Shown here piece after piece: positions 51,401 to 60,066 of a stretch of DNA of 64,000 nt (the stretch's first letter is position 1; each line of letters starts with the position of its first letter). The DNA lies in NCBI RefSeq assembly GCF_040066175.1, contig NZ_JBEAAM010000013.1, positions 60,210-124,209 of the forward strand, written 5' to 3'. The notes beneath the pieces are model-generated. The model had not been told where the DNA came from and ran no database searches. It saw nothing but the letters and a program-made list of their open reading frames with translations. The position numbers and the translations under genes were made by a program. The DNA comes from Solimonas sp040066175. Lineage in GTDB: Bacteria > Pseudomonadota > Gammaproteobacteria > Nevskiales > Nevskiaceae.

Positions 51401-51940
51401 ACGCAGCACGCGCGCGACCGCCCGCGCCGCCGACCCCTCGTGCTCCAGCATCGCCAGCGTCGCGCGTGCGGCCTCGCGATACAGCGGTTCGGCCTGCTCG
51501 GTGATCTGGACGCGCCCGCCGACCCCGGCGGTCAAGGGGGCCTGCTGCACGATCTGCGCGCACAGTGCATCGATCGTCAGCACGCGCAGGCGCTGCGGAT
51601 TGTCTTCCAGCCGCCAGCCGCGGGCGCGCGAACGCGCCAGCGCCGCGCGCGCCAGCGACCAGGTCGTGGCCTTGTGCGCGTCCTGCGGCGGAGTCTCGTC
51701 GAGCGCGCCACGCACGGCCGTGAACACGCGCTGACGCATCTCCGCCGCAGCCTTGCGCGTGAAGGTCATCGCCACGACCTCCTCGGGTTCATCGACGGTG
51801 CCGAGCAGCACGAGCAGGCGCTGGGTCAGCAGCTCGGTCTTGCCCGAGCCTGCAGGCGCCTGGACGATGAAGCTGCGCGCGGGATCGAGCGCCGCGGCAC
51901 GCTCACCGGCATCGACCACCGGATCGGGCGCCGGGCTCAT
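48491..51940 (-). CDS. addA: AddA-like UvrD/Rep helicase-nuclease
   Basis: A 1149-residue superfamily 1A helicase. Walker A is APAGSGKTELL (28-38) and motif II is LLIDEFQDTSSVQWELL. Further motifs are FLVGDPMQSIYRFREAEVGL (III), TIHKSKGLEFDTVIVPG (V) and DGRLLYVAATRARQQL (VI). The C-terminal RecB-family nuclease has the catalytic WIVDFKTS plus an upstream GIVFHRWVQ. With the neighbouring addB-like gene it forms a double-strand break end-resection enzyme. ATGA overlap with the addB-like stop shows coupling. Confidence 0.9.
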   Translation of the reverse strand: MSPAPDPVVDAGERAAALDPARSFIVQAPAGSGKTELLTQRLLVLLGTVDEPEEVVAMTFTRKAAAEMRQRVFTAVRGALDETPPQDAHKATTWSLARAALARSRARGWRLEDNPQRLRVLTIDALCAQIVQQAPLTAGVGGRVQITEQAEPLYREAARATLAMLEHEGSAARAVARVLRHFDNRTAVLEQQLVDLLGKREQWLVLATREGRSARPREVLERTLQWIVEDALQRATAVVPEALRAAWLESARHASAQRQAEEPDLPLHLLRDGRWPSAVPDDLPRWRALLELVFTQGDPPDWRRTVNAKQGFPAGQTKAEKAQLGPARDAHLQLIDALAGLPGARSALLALHTLPAPRYEDAQWDVLQALLDTLRLAAAQLRVVFAARGEVDFAEVAAQAITALGDPERPSDLALKLDYRVRHLLIDEFQDTSSVQWELLLRLTAGWMPGDGRSLFLVGDPMQSIYRFREAEVGLFLRAWRDGIGGLSLEPLRLRCNFRSQPGIVEWVNAAFAQVLPPVADPNRGAVPYSPAQAVRAAGTAPAVGVHALVGADARAEALRVRELVLAARARDPQGTIAILVRSRGHLLDIVPVLRDAGIACRAVDIESLAERPVIGDLRALTWALLHPQDRSAWLAVLRAPWCGLTLADLYVLCADLPRQLSLLSALRDPARRQRLSAEGRQRLAPVLDAIEAALAVQGRRPLRRWVESAWLALGGPACAREPSALADAAAYFDCLQQVAPGAMLDDFARLDLALAQLRAAPDPGADGRVSVMTIHKSKGLEFDTVIVPGLARGTRSDGAPLIAWAQLSDVDGQERLVLAPVHATGDERDASYDYVRALDADKQCHEDGRLLYVAATRARQQLHLLAAVGRDAKGKVATPPGRSLLARLWPAVAAQFEAAATTAEVSPGTAQAAAAEMPAADVLAPPLRRRVGWTAPVLQAAVPLAQAAVGDRAAAPQFDWAGETARCVGIVFHRWVQFIAGDGVEHWPPARCDELAAGIEQDLRREGVRAAQLAAACDRVLAALRSTLGDARGRWLLRREHAESYSELALSVSERERVRRLVIDRCFVDEHGVRWIVDFKTSTHEGGDAASFVRQEIERYRPQLEAYVQALAALYRGSASERPLRAALYLPLIEDPALRWAELTTVAT

Positions 51941-54687
51941 GCGTCCACTCCCGCTTCGTCGTCGAACTCGGCCGCGGCGACGTGCTCGCGGATCCGGCAC
52001 ACGGCGTGCAGATGGCAGTCGCGGCAGGACTGGCGCGGGTGCTTGGGCGTCACGCTGGCCAGTCCGCGCCGCACCTCGCCGGTCAAGGTCTCGAGCTGCC
52101 CGCGCCAGCGTCCCATCAGGCCGTCCCAGCTGGTCGCATCGCGGGTTTCCTTGACGTCGGCGTAGTCGCGCACGCCGGGCGCGAGATCGGCCTGCGCACC
52201 CAGGCCGTCGAAGCCGACGCTCCCGGCGCGCAAACGCGCATAGGCCAGGCCGGCGACATCCGGCCGCGTCAGCGCGTACAGCAGCAGCTGTGGCTCGTCC
52301 GGGCGACCATCGCGCCACGGCGCAGGCCGGCGCGCAGCGGTCTTGTAGTCGATGACCAGCCGGCTGCCGTCGGCGAGCCGGTCGATGCGATCCGGGCGCA
52401 ACTGCAGCTGCATGCCACCGAAGCTCACTCGCTCCTGCTGTCCGCGCAGCGCCGACGGCGGGCTGCCCTCCAGCAGTTCGACGACGAAAGCCGGCCGCTC
52501 GCGTTCTCGTTCCATCCATTCGCCGACGAGCGCGCGCAGACGTTCGACCTCCAGGCGCCGCAGCGCCGGCGTGAACCGCTGCGGGTTGGCGGTCGCCAGC
52601 GCGTCCAGCTCGGCGGTCACGGCTTCGTCGATGCGCAGCCGCAGTCCGGCATCGTCGAGCGCGAGCAGCGCGGCCTGGGTGTGCAACGCCCGCCAGAGAC
52701 GTTCGAGCACGCGATGCACCAGCAGGCCGCGATCGAAATGATTGGGGCCATAGCCCGGCTGTTCGAGCGGCTGCGCACCGAGCCGATGCGTCGCGAACGC
52801 GCGGAACGGACAGCGCGCCTGGTCGCCGAGCAGGCGCGCGCCGCCCGGCACCGGCACCTCGTCATCTGGTGGCGGCGCGTGGTCGTCGGCGCGCTGCTCG
52901 TCGTGGCCGGTGGCCTGCACCGCACGCCAGGCCGGAGCGATCGGATCGACCGGATGCAGGCGCGCCGACCGCGCTTCCGCCGCGATCAGCGGGCTCGGCG
53001 ACAGCTCGCGGTCTTCCTCGCGTGCCGCCCAGCTGAACACGACTTCGGCGGCCGCCTCGCGCCAGCGCGCCGTCATGCGCTCGGCCCAGGCCAGATCCTG
53101 CGCGGACGAGGCATGCGGCAGCTCGAAGCGGCGCTGCAGCTCATGCGGGATGAAGGGATTGGCCGGGCGCCGTGACGGCCAGCGCTCGTCGTCCAGCCCC
53201 AGGACCCACAACGCATCGAAGTCGAGCCCCTCGGCCTCCAGCGCGCCGAGCACCTGGATGTTCACCGGCGGCGTCTGTGGCTGGAACACGCGCTGCCGGG
53301 CCAGCTGTTCGAGCTGCACCAGCGCGCCGGATGCCCCGATCCGTCCACTGACGCGGCCCAGTCCGGCCAGCTCGCGCAGCAGGCCGCGCCAGGCCTCGAG
53401 CGCCTGGAACTCGGCGCTGTCGGGCGTGCGCGGTCCCGGCCAGCCGGCGGCGTCGAGCCAGTGACCGAAACGCTCGGCCCAGTCGCCGGGCTCGGCCGCA
53501 CCGAGCGTGCGCAGCCGCAACAGCTGCTCGAAGCGTGCACGACCGGCCGGCTGCGGCAGCGACCGGGCCAGGCCGGCCAACAGCGGCAGATCGACCTGCA
53601 GATGGCCGCGCTCGCGCAGCACGCGATCGAGGTCGGCACGGGCCAGGATCTCGTCAGGGCCGGCGCCCCAGTACGGATTGCACAGCAAGGCGCCCGCCTG
53701 CGCGAGATCGATCGGACCGACGCACAGCCGCAGCAGCGTCAGCGCGCACTGCACGACGCCGACGCCGGCCAGCGGTTCACCCAGGCTCAGGTTGTACGGC
53801 CGTTCGCCGGCAGTCGGCGGCAACGCATCGACCGAGGCGCACAATGCCTGGTCGAACACGCGCAGCACGTCGGCACGCCGCGCCTGCAGGTCCGGAACGA
53901 TCACGCCGATGCGCGAGCGCGGCTCTGCCCGTGCCCGCTCGCGCACCCAGTCCGCGGCCAGCCGCAGCTCCTGCTCGGCATCCGCGGCGATGCGCGCACT
54001 GATGTTCGCCGTCTGCCGTGGCGCCCGCAGCCGGTACAGCTGCGATCCAGCCGCGCGCAGCGCGGCAATCAGCGCCTGCAGCCACGGCGCGCAGCGATCA
54101 TGGCCGGCGAGGACGAGACGCGCCGGTGCCGGCAGCCGTCGCGCCGCCAGGGCCTCGATCAGCGCACGCCGCTGCACACCACGATCGACGCGCTGCAGGC
54201 GCTCGCAGCGCCTCGCGTAGGCCTGCGCCCAGAGGTTGAAACGCTCGACGTCGGCATTCACCGCGGGCAAGGGCCTGCGCAGGTCGTGATCCTCGCACAG
54301 ACGCCAGGCCTCGGCAGCCAGCGTCGCCGCGTCGGCTTCGCGCAGCAGCGGCAGTTCGCTGCACGACTCTGCGACGATCAGGCGCCAGATCAGCGCCGAT
54401 TCGGTTTCGGTCAGGACGTCCGCGACGGGCGCCCGGTGCGTCTGCAACCGCAGGCGCTGCTGCTCGCCCAGTTCGAACAGCCAGGACTCCGCAGTGCGCA
54501 TGAGCGGTGTCGGCCAGGCCGTCGCACCCCGCGCCAGCTGCCAGCGCGCATAGGCGTCCTGGAGATGCTGCGCCAGCCGCGCGCTCGCGCACAGCACGAC
54601 CGGCGCGTCCGGTGCAGCCGGTCCTGCCGCGGACAGCAGCTCGAACAGCGCCTCGCGCTCCAGCTCGGACAAGTCGGTGATCTCCAT
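51937..54687 (-). CDS. AddB-like nuclease subunit (probable DNA repair protein)
   Basis: A 916-residue protein of the AddB-like repair family (TIGR03623-type). The N-terminus has an inactivated helicase-like region (LVLAGHDRCAPWLQ; LWVLGLDDERWPSRRPANPF). The C-terminus has the PD-(D/E)XK nuclease (LVIDYKTAARRPAPW; QLLLYAL) and the Fe-S cysteine cluster CRDCHLHAVC. It partners the AddA-like gene. Regions with CRRDCxxx differ from Bacillus AddB, so symbol left blank. The ATG is the first with the family start MEITDLSELEREALF. Confidence 0.85.
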   Translation of the reverse strand: MEITDLSELEREALFELLSAAGPAAPDAPVVLCASARLAQHLQDAYARWQLARGATAWPTPLMRTAESWLFELGEQQRLRLQTHRAPVADVLTETESALIWRLIVAESCSELPLLREADAATLAAEAWRLCEDHDLRRPLPAVNADVERFNLWAQAYARRCERLQRVDRGVQRRALIEALAARRLPAPARLVLAGHDRCAPWLQALIAALRAAGSQLYRLRAPRQTANISARIAADAEQELRLAADWVRERARAEPRSRIGVIVPDLQARRADVLRVFDQALCASVDALPPTAGERPYNLSLGEPLAGVGVVQCALTLLRLCVGPIDLAQAGALLCNPYWGAGPDEILARADLDRVLRERGHLQVDLPLLAGLARSLPQPAGRARFEQLLRLRTLGAAEPGDWAERFGHWLDAAGWPGPRTPDSAEFQALEAWRGLLRELAGLGRVSGRIGASGALVQLEQLARQRVFQPQTPPVNIQVLGALEAEGLDFDALWVLGLDDERWPSRRPANPFIPHELQRRFELPHASSAQDLAWAERMTARWREAAAEVVFSWAAREEDRELSPSPLIAAEARSARLHPVDPIAPAWRAVQATGHDEQRADDHAPPPDDEVPVPGGARLLGDQARCPFRAFATHRLGAQPLEQPGYGPNHFDRGLLVHRVLERLWRALHTQAALLALDDAGLRLRIDEAVTAELDALATANPQRFTPALRRLEVERLRALVGEWMERERERPAFVVELLEGSPPSALRGQQERVSFGGMQLQLRPDRIDRLADGSRLVIDYKTAARRPAPWRDGRPDEPQLLLYALTRPDVAGLAYARLRAGSVGFDGLGAQADLAPGVRDYADVKETRDATSWDGLMGRWRGQLETLTGEVRRGLASVTPKHPRQSCRDCHLHAVCRIREHVAAAEFDDEAGVDA

Positions 54688-54769
54688 GGCGGCATTGTGC
54701 CCGCCGCCAGGCTCAGAATCCGAGCCCTCGTCGGTCCGGCCGGATCGACGGAGCCAGCCACGCTCCGCG

Positions 54770-55780
54770 CTACCGCAGCGGCGACCCGGCGCCCTCGACC
54801 CGGTGCCGCTCCGCCGGCGGCGGATCGACGACCGTCTCGATGATGTAGCGCGGCCGTGCCTTGACTTCGCTGTAGATGCGGCCGATGTACTCGCCCATCA
54901 CCCCCAGGCACAGCAGCTGCACGCCACCGAGCAGGTACATCGGCAGCGCGGTCGAGGCCCAGCCGGGCACGGCGCGGCCGGTGAACAACGCGACGTACAG
55001 AATCCATGCGCTGGCCGCCAGCGCGAAAACGAAGACGACGAAACCGAGCGCGGTGATCATGCGCAGCGGAAAGTTCGAGAACGAGGTCAGTCCGTTCAGT
55101 GCAAAGCTGATCATCTTGCGCAGCGGGTACTTGGACTCGCCGGCGTGACGGTCGGCGCGGTCGTAGTACACGCAGGCCGAACTGAACCCGAGCATCGGCA
55201 CGATGCCGCGCAGGAACAGGTTGACCTCGCGGAAGTCGCGCAGATGATCCAGCGCGCGGCGGCTGAGCAGGCGGTAGTCGGCGTGGTCGCTGACCAGCTT
55301 CACACCGAGCGCGTTCATCACTCGGTAGAAGCCGCGCGCCGTCGAACGCTTGAACAGGCTGTCGAGATCGCGACGCCGGCGCACGCCGTACACCACGTCG
55401 GCCCCTTCGATGAACCGATCGACCATCTCGCCGATCGCGTTGACATCGTCCTGCAGATCTGCGTCGAGCGAGATCACGGCATCGCCCGCGGCGGTGAACA
55501 GACCGGCCAGCAGCGCGTTCTGATGGCCGTGATTGCGGGCGAGCTTGATGCCGGACACCCACGGGTTGCTGCGGCACGCGGCATCGATCAGCGCCCAGGT
55601 GCGGTCACGGCTGCCGTCGTCCACCAGGACCATGCGGCTGCGCTCGTCGATCTTGCCCGCGGCGCGCAGGCCCTCGAGCACGGCCGAGACACGCCGGATC
55701 GTCTCCGGCAGCACGGCCTCCTCGTTGTAGCAGGGCATGACGATCGACAACTGGATCGGCGGCTTGACGGGCATGTTCAT
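54770..55780 (-). CDS. Polyprenyl-phosphate glycosyltransferase (GtrB/ArnC-like, GT2)
   Basis: A 336-residue membrane GT2 enzyme. It has the nucleotide-sugar-binding LSIVMPCYNEEAVLPETIRR, LVDDGSRDRTW and SLDADLQDDVNAI (DAD motif), then a C-terminal pair of helices (MITALGFVVFVFALAASAWI and LPMYLLGGVQLLCLGVMG). Family members transfer glucose, mannose or similar from a nucleotide sugar to undecaprenyl phosphate. It overlaps gtrA by 4 bp (ATGA). The neighbouring GT-C gene may use the product. Confidence 0.88.
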   Translation of the reverse strand: MNMPVKPPIQLSIVMPCYNEEAVLPETIRRVSAVLEGLRAAGKIDERSRMVLVDDGSRDRTWALIDAACRSNPWVSGIKLARNHGHQNALLAGLFTAAGDAVISLDADLQDDVNAIGEMVDRFIEGADVVYGVRRRRDLDSLFKRSTARGFYRVMNALGVKLVSDHADYRLLSRRALDHLRDFREVNLFLRGIVPMLGFSSACVYYDRADRHAGESKYPLRKMISFALNGLTSFSNFPLRMITALGFVVFVFALAASAWILYVALFTGRAVPGWASTALPMYLLGGVQLLCLGVMGEYIGRIYSEVKARPRYIIETVVDPPPAERHRVEGAGSPLR

Positions 55781-56193
55781 CTCGCCGCGGACGCGCGGAA
55801 CGTCCACAGCTGGCTCCCCAGGAAGTTCCAGAACAACACGCAGACCGTCGCCAGCACCTGCGCGATCAGATAATGCCAAGAATACAGCTCCGTGCCGACA
55901 TACATGATGAGGGCGTTGAGCAGCAGGCCGCAGCCGGAGACGACGGCAAAGCGCGCCAGTGCGATCCGGTGCGCCTGGGTGCTGCGGAAGGTGTAGCGGT
56001 GATTGAGGGCGTAGTTCGCCAGCGCGCTGAGCAGGTAGGCCAGTACCGAGCTGATCACCGGCGCGATCCCGAGCAGTTCGGTACCGATCACGAGCAGGAC
56101 ATACATCAGCACCGTGGCGAAACCGCCGACCACGACGAAGCGGGCGAAGCGCATCGGCCATGTAGAGCGGCTGGCGGATCGATCCCGGCTCAT
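55777..56193 (-). CDS. GtrA-like flippase for polyprenyl-linked sugar
   Basis: A 138-residue protein with four membrane helices (RFARFVVVGGFATVLMYVLL; APVISSVLAYLLSALANYAL; RFAVVSGCGLLLNALIMYVG; LIAQVLATVCVLFWNFLGSQ) and the GtrA signature FxRFxxVG and NYALNHRYTF. GtrA proteins flip undecaprenyl-phosphoryl sugars. The start ATG at 56193 is internal to a longer frame whose extra N-terminus has no GtrA features. It forms a GtrAB pair with the GT2 gene. Confidence 0.87.
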   Translation of the reverse strand: MSRDRSASRSTWPMRFARFVVVGGFATVLMYVLLVIGTELLGIAPVISSVLAYLLSALANYALNHRYTFRSTQAHRIALARFAVVSGCGLLLNALIMYVGTELYSWHYLIAQVLATVCVLFWNFLGSQLWTFRASAAR

Positions 56194-56290
56194 GTCTGCA
56201 GTTCGTGGACGCCCGGCGCCGTCGGCCGCGGCCTTGGCAAATGATAACGCGTAAACTGCGCGGCTTCGTGTCTCCACAACGCTGACAGCC

Positions 56291-59200
56291 ATGAATACCG
56301 TGGCGTTCGTGAGCCTGTATGGCTCGGTCTTTCTGCTGCTCGCCGGTTTCATCGCCCGGCGCACCGTCCCGTCGGCCGCTGCCGTGCCGGACCGGATGGC
56401 GGCGCCACGGCTGATCGCCTGGCTCGCGCTCGGCGTGCTGCTGCGCCTGCCGCTGCTCTGGGCCAGCGGCTTCCACTACGACACGGGCACCTACAAGGCC
56501 TGGGCGCTGACCGCCTCCGATCCGGCCGATCCGCTGAATCTGTACAAGGAAGGCTACTTCGCCGACTACCCGCCGTTCTACATGTACGTACTCGCGGCGC
56601 TGGGCACGATCGCGCGCGTTCTCGACTGGGGCGGATCGGCGCACTTCACGGCCCTGATCAAGCTGCCGGCGCTGCTGTGCGACATCGGCGTGTCGCTGAT
56701 GCTGCTGCGCGTGCTGCGCGAGCAGCTGGGCGATGCACGCGGCTGGGGACTGGCCAGCCTGTACTGGCTCAACCCGGCGATGATCTTCACCGGCGCGCTG
56801 TGGGGGCAGACCGAGGCGCTGCTGTGCCTGCTGATCGTGCTCGGCTGGCGCGCCTGGCGGGCGCAGCATATCGCGCTGGCCGCGCTGGTCTTCGCGATCG
56901 CCCTCGCCTTCAAGCCGCAGGGCGCGCTGTACGCCGGCATCTTCGGCATCGCGCTGCTGATCAGCGGTTCGCTGCGACAGGTCGGCACGGCACTGGCGGT
57001 CGGCGGGGCGACCTTCGCGCTGATCGTCCTGCCGTTCGCGTGGTCGCGCGCCTGGGACTGGCTGCCGTCGCTGTACCTGAGCACCGCCGAGACCTACAAC
57101 TACATGACGGTCAACGCCTACAACCTGTGGGCGCTGCTCGGCTGGAACTGGAAGAAGGACGCCGGCATGGCCTTCGGCCTGCCGATGCAGATCTGGGCGC
57201 TGATCGATGCCGCCGTCGCCATCCTCGCCGCGGCGATCCACCTCGGCCTGCGCCTGCGTCGCACGACCGAACCCGAGGCACGCGGCGCGCTGATGGCCTG
57301 GGCCTTCGTGCTCGCGACGGTCGCGTTCTTCATGCTCGCTCCGCGCATGCACGAGCGCTACATCCTGATGCTGCTGCCGATGCTGCTGCTGCTCGATCCG
57401 GCGCGCGTGCGCCTGCCGCTGATCCTGGCCTGGACCTGCGCCAGCCTCGCCAACCTCGCCTACGTCTATTACCACTACATCGACCTGAAGCAGATCGCGC
57501 CGGCGGACACGCCTTTCATCCGCGTCAGCTCGGCGATCAACGTCGCCGTGTCGCTGCTGACCCTGCTCTACTGGCAGCTGCCCGACTGGCCCGACCGGGT
57601 CGCCGCACGCCTGCCGCGCCTGCGCCTGCCGGCATGGGATCCGGCACCGACGCCTGCCGTGTTGCCGCGCTGGACCCTGCAGCAGAGCCTGGTCGTCGCC
57701 GGCTTCGTGCTCGCGGCGCTGGCGGTCGGGCTGTACCGCGTCGGCACGACGAACTACCCCATCCACGGGCTCAAGACGGACGGCTTTTCCGTCGAATACC
57801 GCTACGAGCGGCCGGTCGTGGCGAGCAAGGCGCTGATCTATGCGGGCGAGAGCAGCACCAGGCTGCGCCTCGAACAGCTCGTCGCCGACCAATGGGTGGA
57901 ACTGATTCCCGAACGCGAACTGGCCGATTTCTACAAGCTGCACGAAATCGATCTGGACAAGGCCGCGCCGAGCACACGCTACCGCTGGCACGCGACCGGC
58001 AAGAACTGGCGCGTCAACGAACTGGGCTTGCTCGACGGCGACGGCCGCGCCCTGGTACCCGAGACGCTCGATCACCCCGGACTGAGCGACGAACAAGCGC
58101 GCGCACTGATCGACGAGCCCGCCACCTGGCTGGCCCGGCGCGGCTACATGGCCAGCCCGTACTTCGACGAGATCTACCACGGGCGCACCGCCTACGAATT
58201 CCTGCACCGGCTGCCGATCTACGAAACCACCCATCCGCCGCTCGGCAAATGGCTGATCTCGGCCGGCATCGACATGCTGGGCATGACGCCCTTCGGCTGG
58301 CGCTTCGTCGGCGTGCTGGCTTCGGCACTGACGGTCGGCGTGCTCGCCTGGGCCGGCTGGCTGTTCAACGGCACGCTGCGCGGCATGCTGCTGACCGGCG
58401 GCCTGGGTCTGTTCGAGTTCTCGCGCTTCACGATCGGCCGCTATGCGACCATCGACGCGATCCTCGGCCTGTTCATCCTGCTCGGCGTGCTGTTCCTGTG
58501 GCAGGCGTTCGGCCTGCGGCGTCTTGCCGACTGGCGCGACGGCTGGCGCCCGAGCGCACCGCTGCTCGCCGCCGGCGCCAGCCTCGGCGCCGCGATCGCG
58601 GTCAAATGGAGCGCGCTCTACGCCGGCATCGGCGTCCTGCTGTTCTTCGTGTCCAGCACCGGCAGCGGCCTCGTGCGCGACGGCCTGCGCCACTGGCGTC
58701 CCACCGCATCGCGCACGCTGGGTGCGGCACTGGCCTTCGCCGCCGTTCCGGCGCTGATCTACTACCTCAGCTACATCCCCTTCCTGCGCTGCCTGGATCA
58801 TGCACCGTCGCTGTTCAGTGCCGAAGGGTTCTGGCAAGTCGTCAAGTCGCAGCGCGACATCTACAACTACCACTCGCAGCTGACCAGCACGCATCCGTTC
58901 TCGTCACCGTTCTGGTCCTGGCCGCTCGACCTCAAGCCGCTGTGGATCTATACCGGTGAGGGCGAGCCGCGCTCGGTGATCTCCATCCTCGGCAATCCGC
59001 TGATCTGGTGGGGCACGAGCCTGCTGGTCTGCGCCGTACTGTGGCGCAACCTGCGCGCCGTGCGCAGCGCCGACGCACTGCTGGTCGGCAGCTGGGCCAG
59101 CCTCTACCTGCCCTGGGCCCTGATCGATCGCGCGATCTTCAACTACCACTACTATCCCGCAGTGCTGGTGCTGATCCCGCTGCTCGGCAACTACCTGCTC

Positions 59201-59359
59201 GGCCTGGGAAGGCACCCGCGCCTGCGCTGGCTGCCCATCGGCTGCCTCATCACCGCCGGACTGCTGTTCGCGTGGTTCTACCCGACGATTTCCGGACAGC
59301 CCGCGCCCAAGGCCTGGTTCGCGTCGCTGCGCTGGCTGCCGACGTGGTGGATGCTGTAG
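56291..59359 (+). CDS. Double GT-C glycosyltransferase (two fused integral-membrane transferases, PMT-like second half)
   Basis: A 1022-residue, ~20-helix membrane protein that looks like two GT-C enzymes in one chain. The first half (about 1-440) has the extracytoplasmic loop FHYDTGTYKAWA and DYPPFYMYVL, then LWGQTEALLCLLIVLGWRAW and APRMHERYILML. A Pro/Ala linker follows. The second half (about 460-1022) has PMT/GT39 features: PYFDEIYHGRTAYEFLH, ETTHPPLGKWLISAGIDMLG, FGWRFVGVLAS, RYATIDAILGLF and HPFSSPFWSWPL. It is likely a dolichyl/polyprenyl-phosphate-sugar-dependent transferase. It diverges from GtrA and GT2. Confidence 0.85.
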   Translation: MNTVAFVSLYGSVFLLLAGFIARRTVPSAAAVPDRMAAPRLIAWLALGVLLRLPLLWASGFHYDTGTYKAWALTASDPADPLNLYKEGYFADYPPFYMYVLAALGTIARVLDWGGSAHFTALIKLPALLCDIGVSLMLLRVLREQLGDARGWGLASLYWLNPAMIFTGALWGQTEALLCLLIVLGWRAWRAQHIALAALVFAIALAFKPQGALYAGIFGIALLISGSLRQVGTALAVGGATFALIVLPFAWSRAWDWLPSLYLSTAETYNYMTVNAYNLWALLGWNWKKDAGMAFGLPMQIWALIDAAVAILAAAIHLGLRLRRTTEPEARGALMAWAFVLATVAFFMLAPRMHERYILMLLPMLLLLDPARVRLPLILAWTCASLANLAYVYYHYIDLKQIAPADTPFIRVSSAINVAVSLLTLLYWQLPDWPDRVAARLPRLRLPAWDPAPTPAVLPRWTLQQSLVVAGFVLAALAVGLYRVGTTNYPIHGLKTDGFSVEYRYERPVVASKALIYAGESSTRLRLEQLVADQWVELIPERELADFYKLHEIDLDKAAPSTRYRWHATGKNWRVNELGLLDGDGRALVPETLDHPGLSDEQARALIDEPATWLARRGYMASPYFDEIYHGRTAYEFLHRLPIYETTHPPLGKWLISAGIDMLGMTPFGWRFVGVLASALTVGVLAWAGWLFNGTLRGMLLTGGLGLFEFSRFTIGRYATIDAILGLFILLGVLFLWQAFGLRRLADWRDGWRPSAPLLAAGASLGAAIAVKWSALYAGIGVLLFFVSSTGSGLVRDGLRHWRPTASRTLGAALAFAAVPALIYYLSYIPFLRCLDHAPSLFSAEGFWQVVKSQRDIYNYHSQLTSTHPFSSPFWSWPLDLKPLWIYTGEGEPRSVISILGNPLIWWGTSLLVCAVLWRNLRAVRSADALLVGSWASLYLPWALIDRAIFNYHYYPAVLVLIPLLGNYLLGLGRHPRLRWLPIGCLITAGLLFAWFYPTISGQPAPKAWFASLRWLPTWWML

Positions 59360-59361
59360 CG

Positions 59362-60066
59362 TCAGCGTTCCGCCGGATCGGGTACACGGACCCACTCCAT
59401 GTACAGCGGCTTGCTGTCTGCCCAGATCGGCCCGGTCATGCGCAGGACGGCGCGTCGTCGTGTGTCGATCCAGTACTTGCGCTCGAAGTGCCCCGGCCGT
59501 CCTGTGGTTTCAACGCATTCGGTAATCAGCAGGGCCGGGCCTTCATAGGCCAACCCTCGGTAGTACACTTCTTGCCGGTCGCAGTTCCAGGCGATTTGCT
59601 CGATCCATGCGTCATAGCCCTTGCGGCGCCCCCACATCACCGCAGGCGCTCCCGGGAACATGAACTCCTTGCCCTGCTGAAGGAAATCCCGCAACGCCCC
59701 CGACCGCACCGTGGTCAGGAACTCGACATCGTTGGCAAAACCGGATGTCCAGTTGACATAGGGGGCGTCGATCCCGATCGACACGCCGTCCCCCCCGACC
59801 CAGACGTCGGGAGCACGGCTTCCGCCCCGCTCGGCGAGAATGAACGCGGCCTCGCGGCGGTCTGGAAGACGCATGTAGAGCAGCGCATACTCCATGCCCC
59901 GGAGGTGGATCAACCTGCCCCTCATTTCGTCTGAAATGCCGTCGACCAAGGATTCTCGGACCGCCTGACCGACGGGTGCGACTGGATTGTAGATGCAGCC
60001 CGAGACCAGAAGCGCGGCGCCCAGCGCGCACCACGCGGGCTGACGCCACTTCGACTTACCGAGCAT
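59362..60066 (-). CDS. YjbF/GfcB-like outer-membrane lipoprotein
   Basis: A 234-residue lipoprotein (lipobox VSGC, signal CALGAALLVSGC) of the YjbF/GfcB family. ALLYMRLPDRREAAFILAER, YVNWTSGFANDVEFLTTVRS and ERKYWIDTRRRAVLRMTG are family-like segments. It acts in exopolysaccharide production with YjbG/YjbH partners. The ATG at 60066 lies 11 bp inside the stop of the YjbH-like gene. In Escherichia coli yjbF comes second, here it comes last. Confidence 0.78.
   Translation of the reverse strand: MLGKSKWRQPAWCALGAALLVSGCIYNPVAPVGQAVRESLVDGISDEMRGRLIHLRGMEYALLYMRLPDRREAAFILAERGGSRAPDVWVGGDGVSIGIDAPYVNWTSGFANDVEFLTTVRSGALRDFLQQGKEFMFPGAPAVMWGRRKGYDAWIEQIAWNCDRQEVYYRGLAYEGPALLITECVETTGRPGHFERKYWIDTRRRAVLRMTGPIWADSKPLYMEWVRVPDPAER

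Noticed and set aside
54710..54726. Small hairpin GGCTC-N7-GAGCC as a terminator between the GT2 gene and the addB-like gene
   Set aside because: The stem has only 5 bp and lacks a T-run in either direction.
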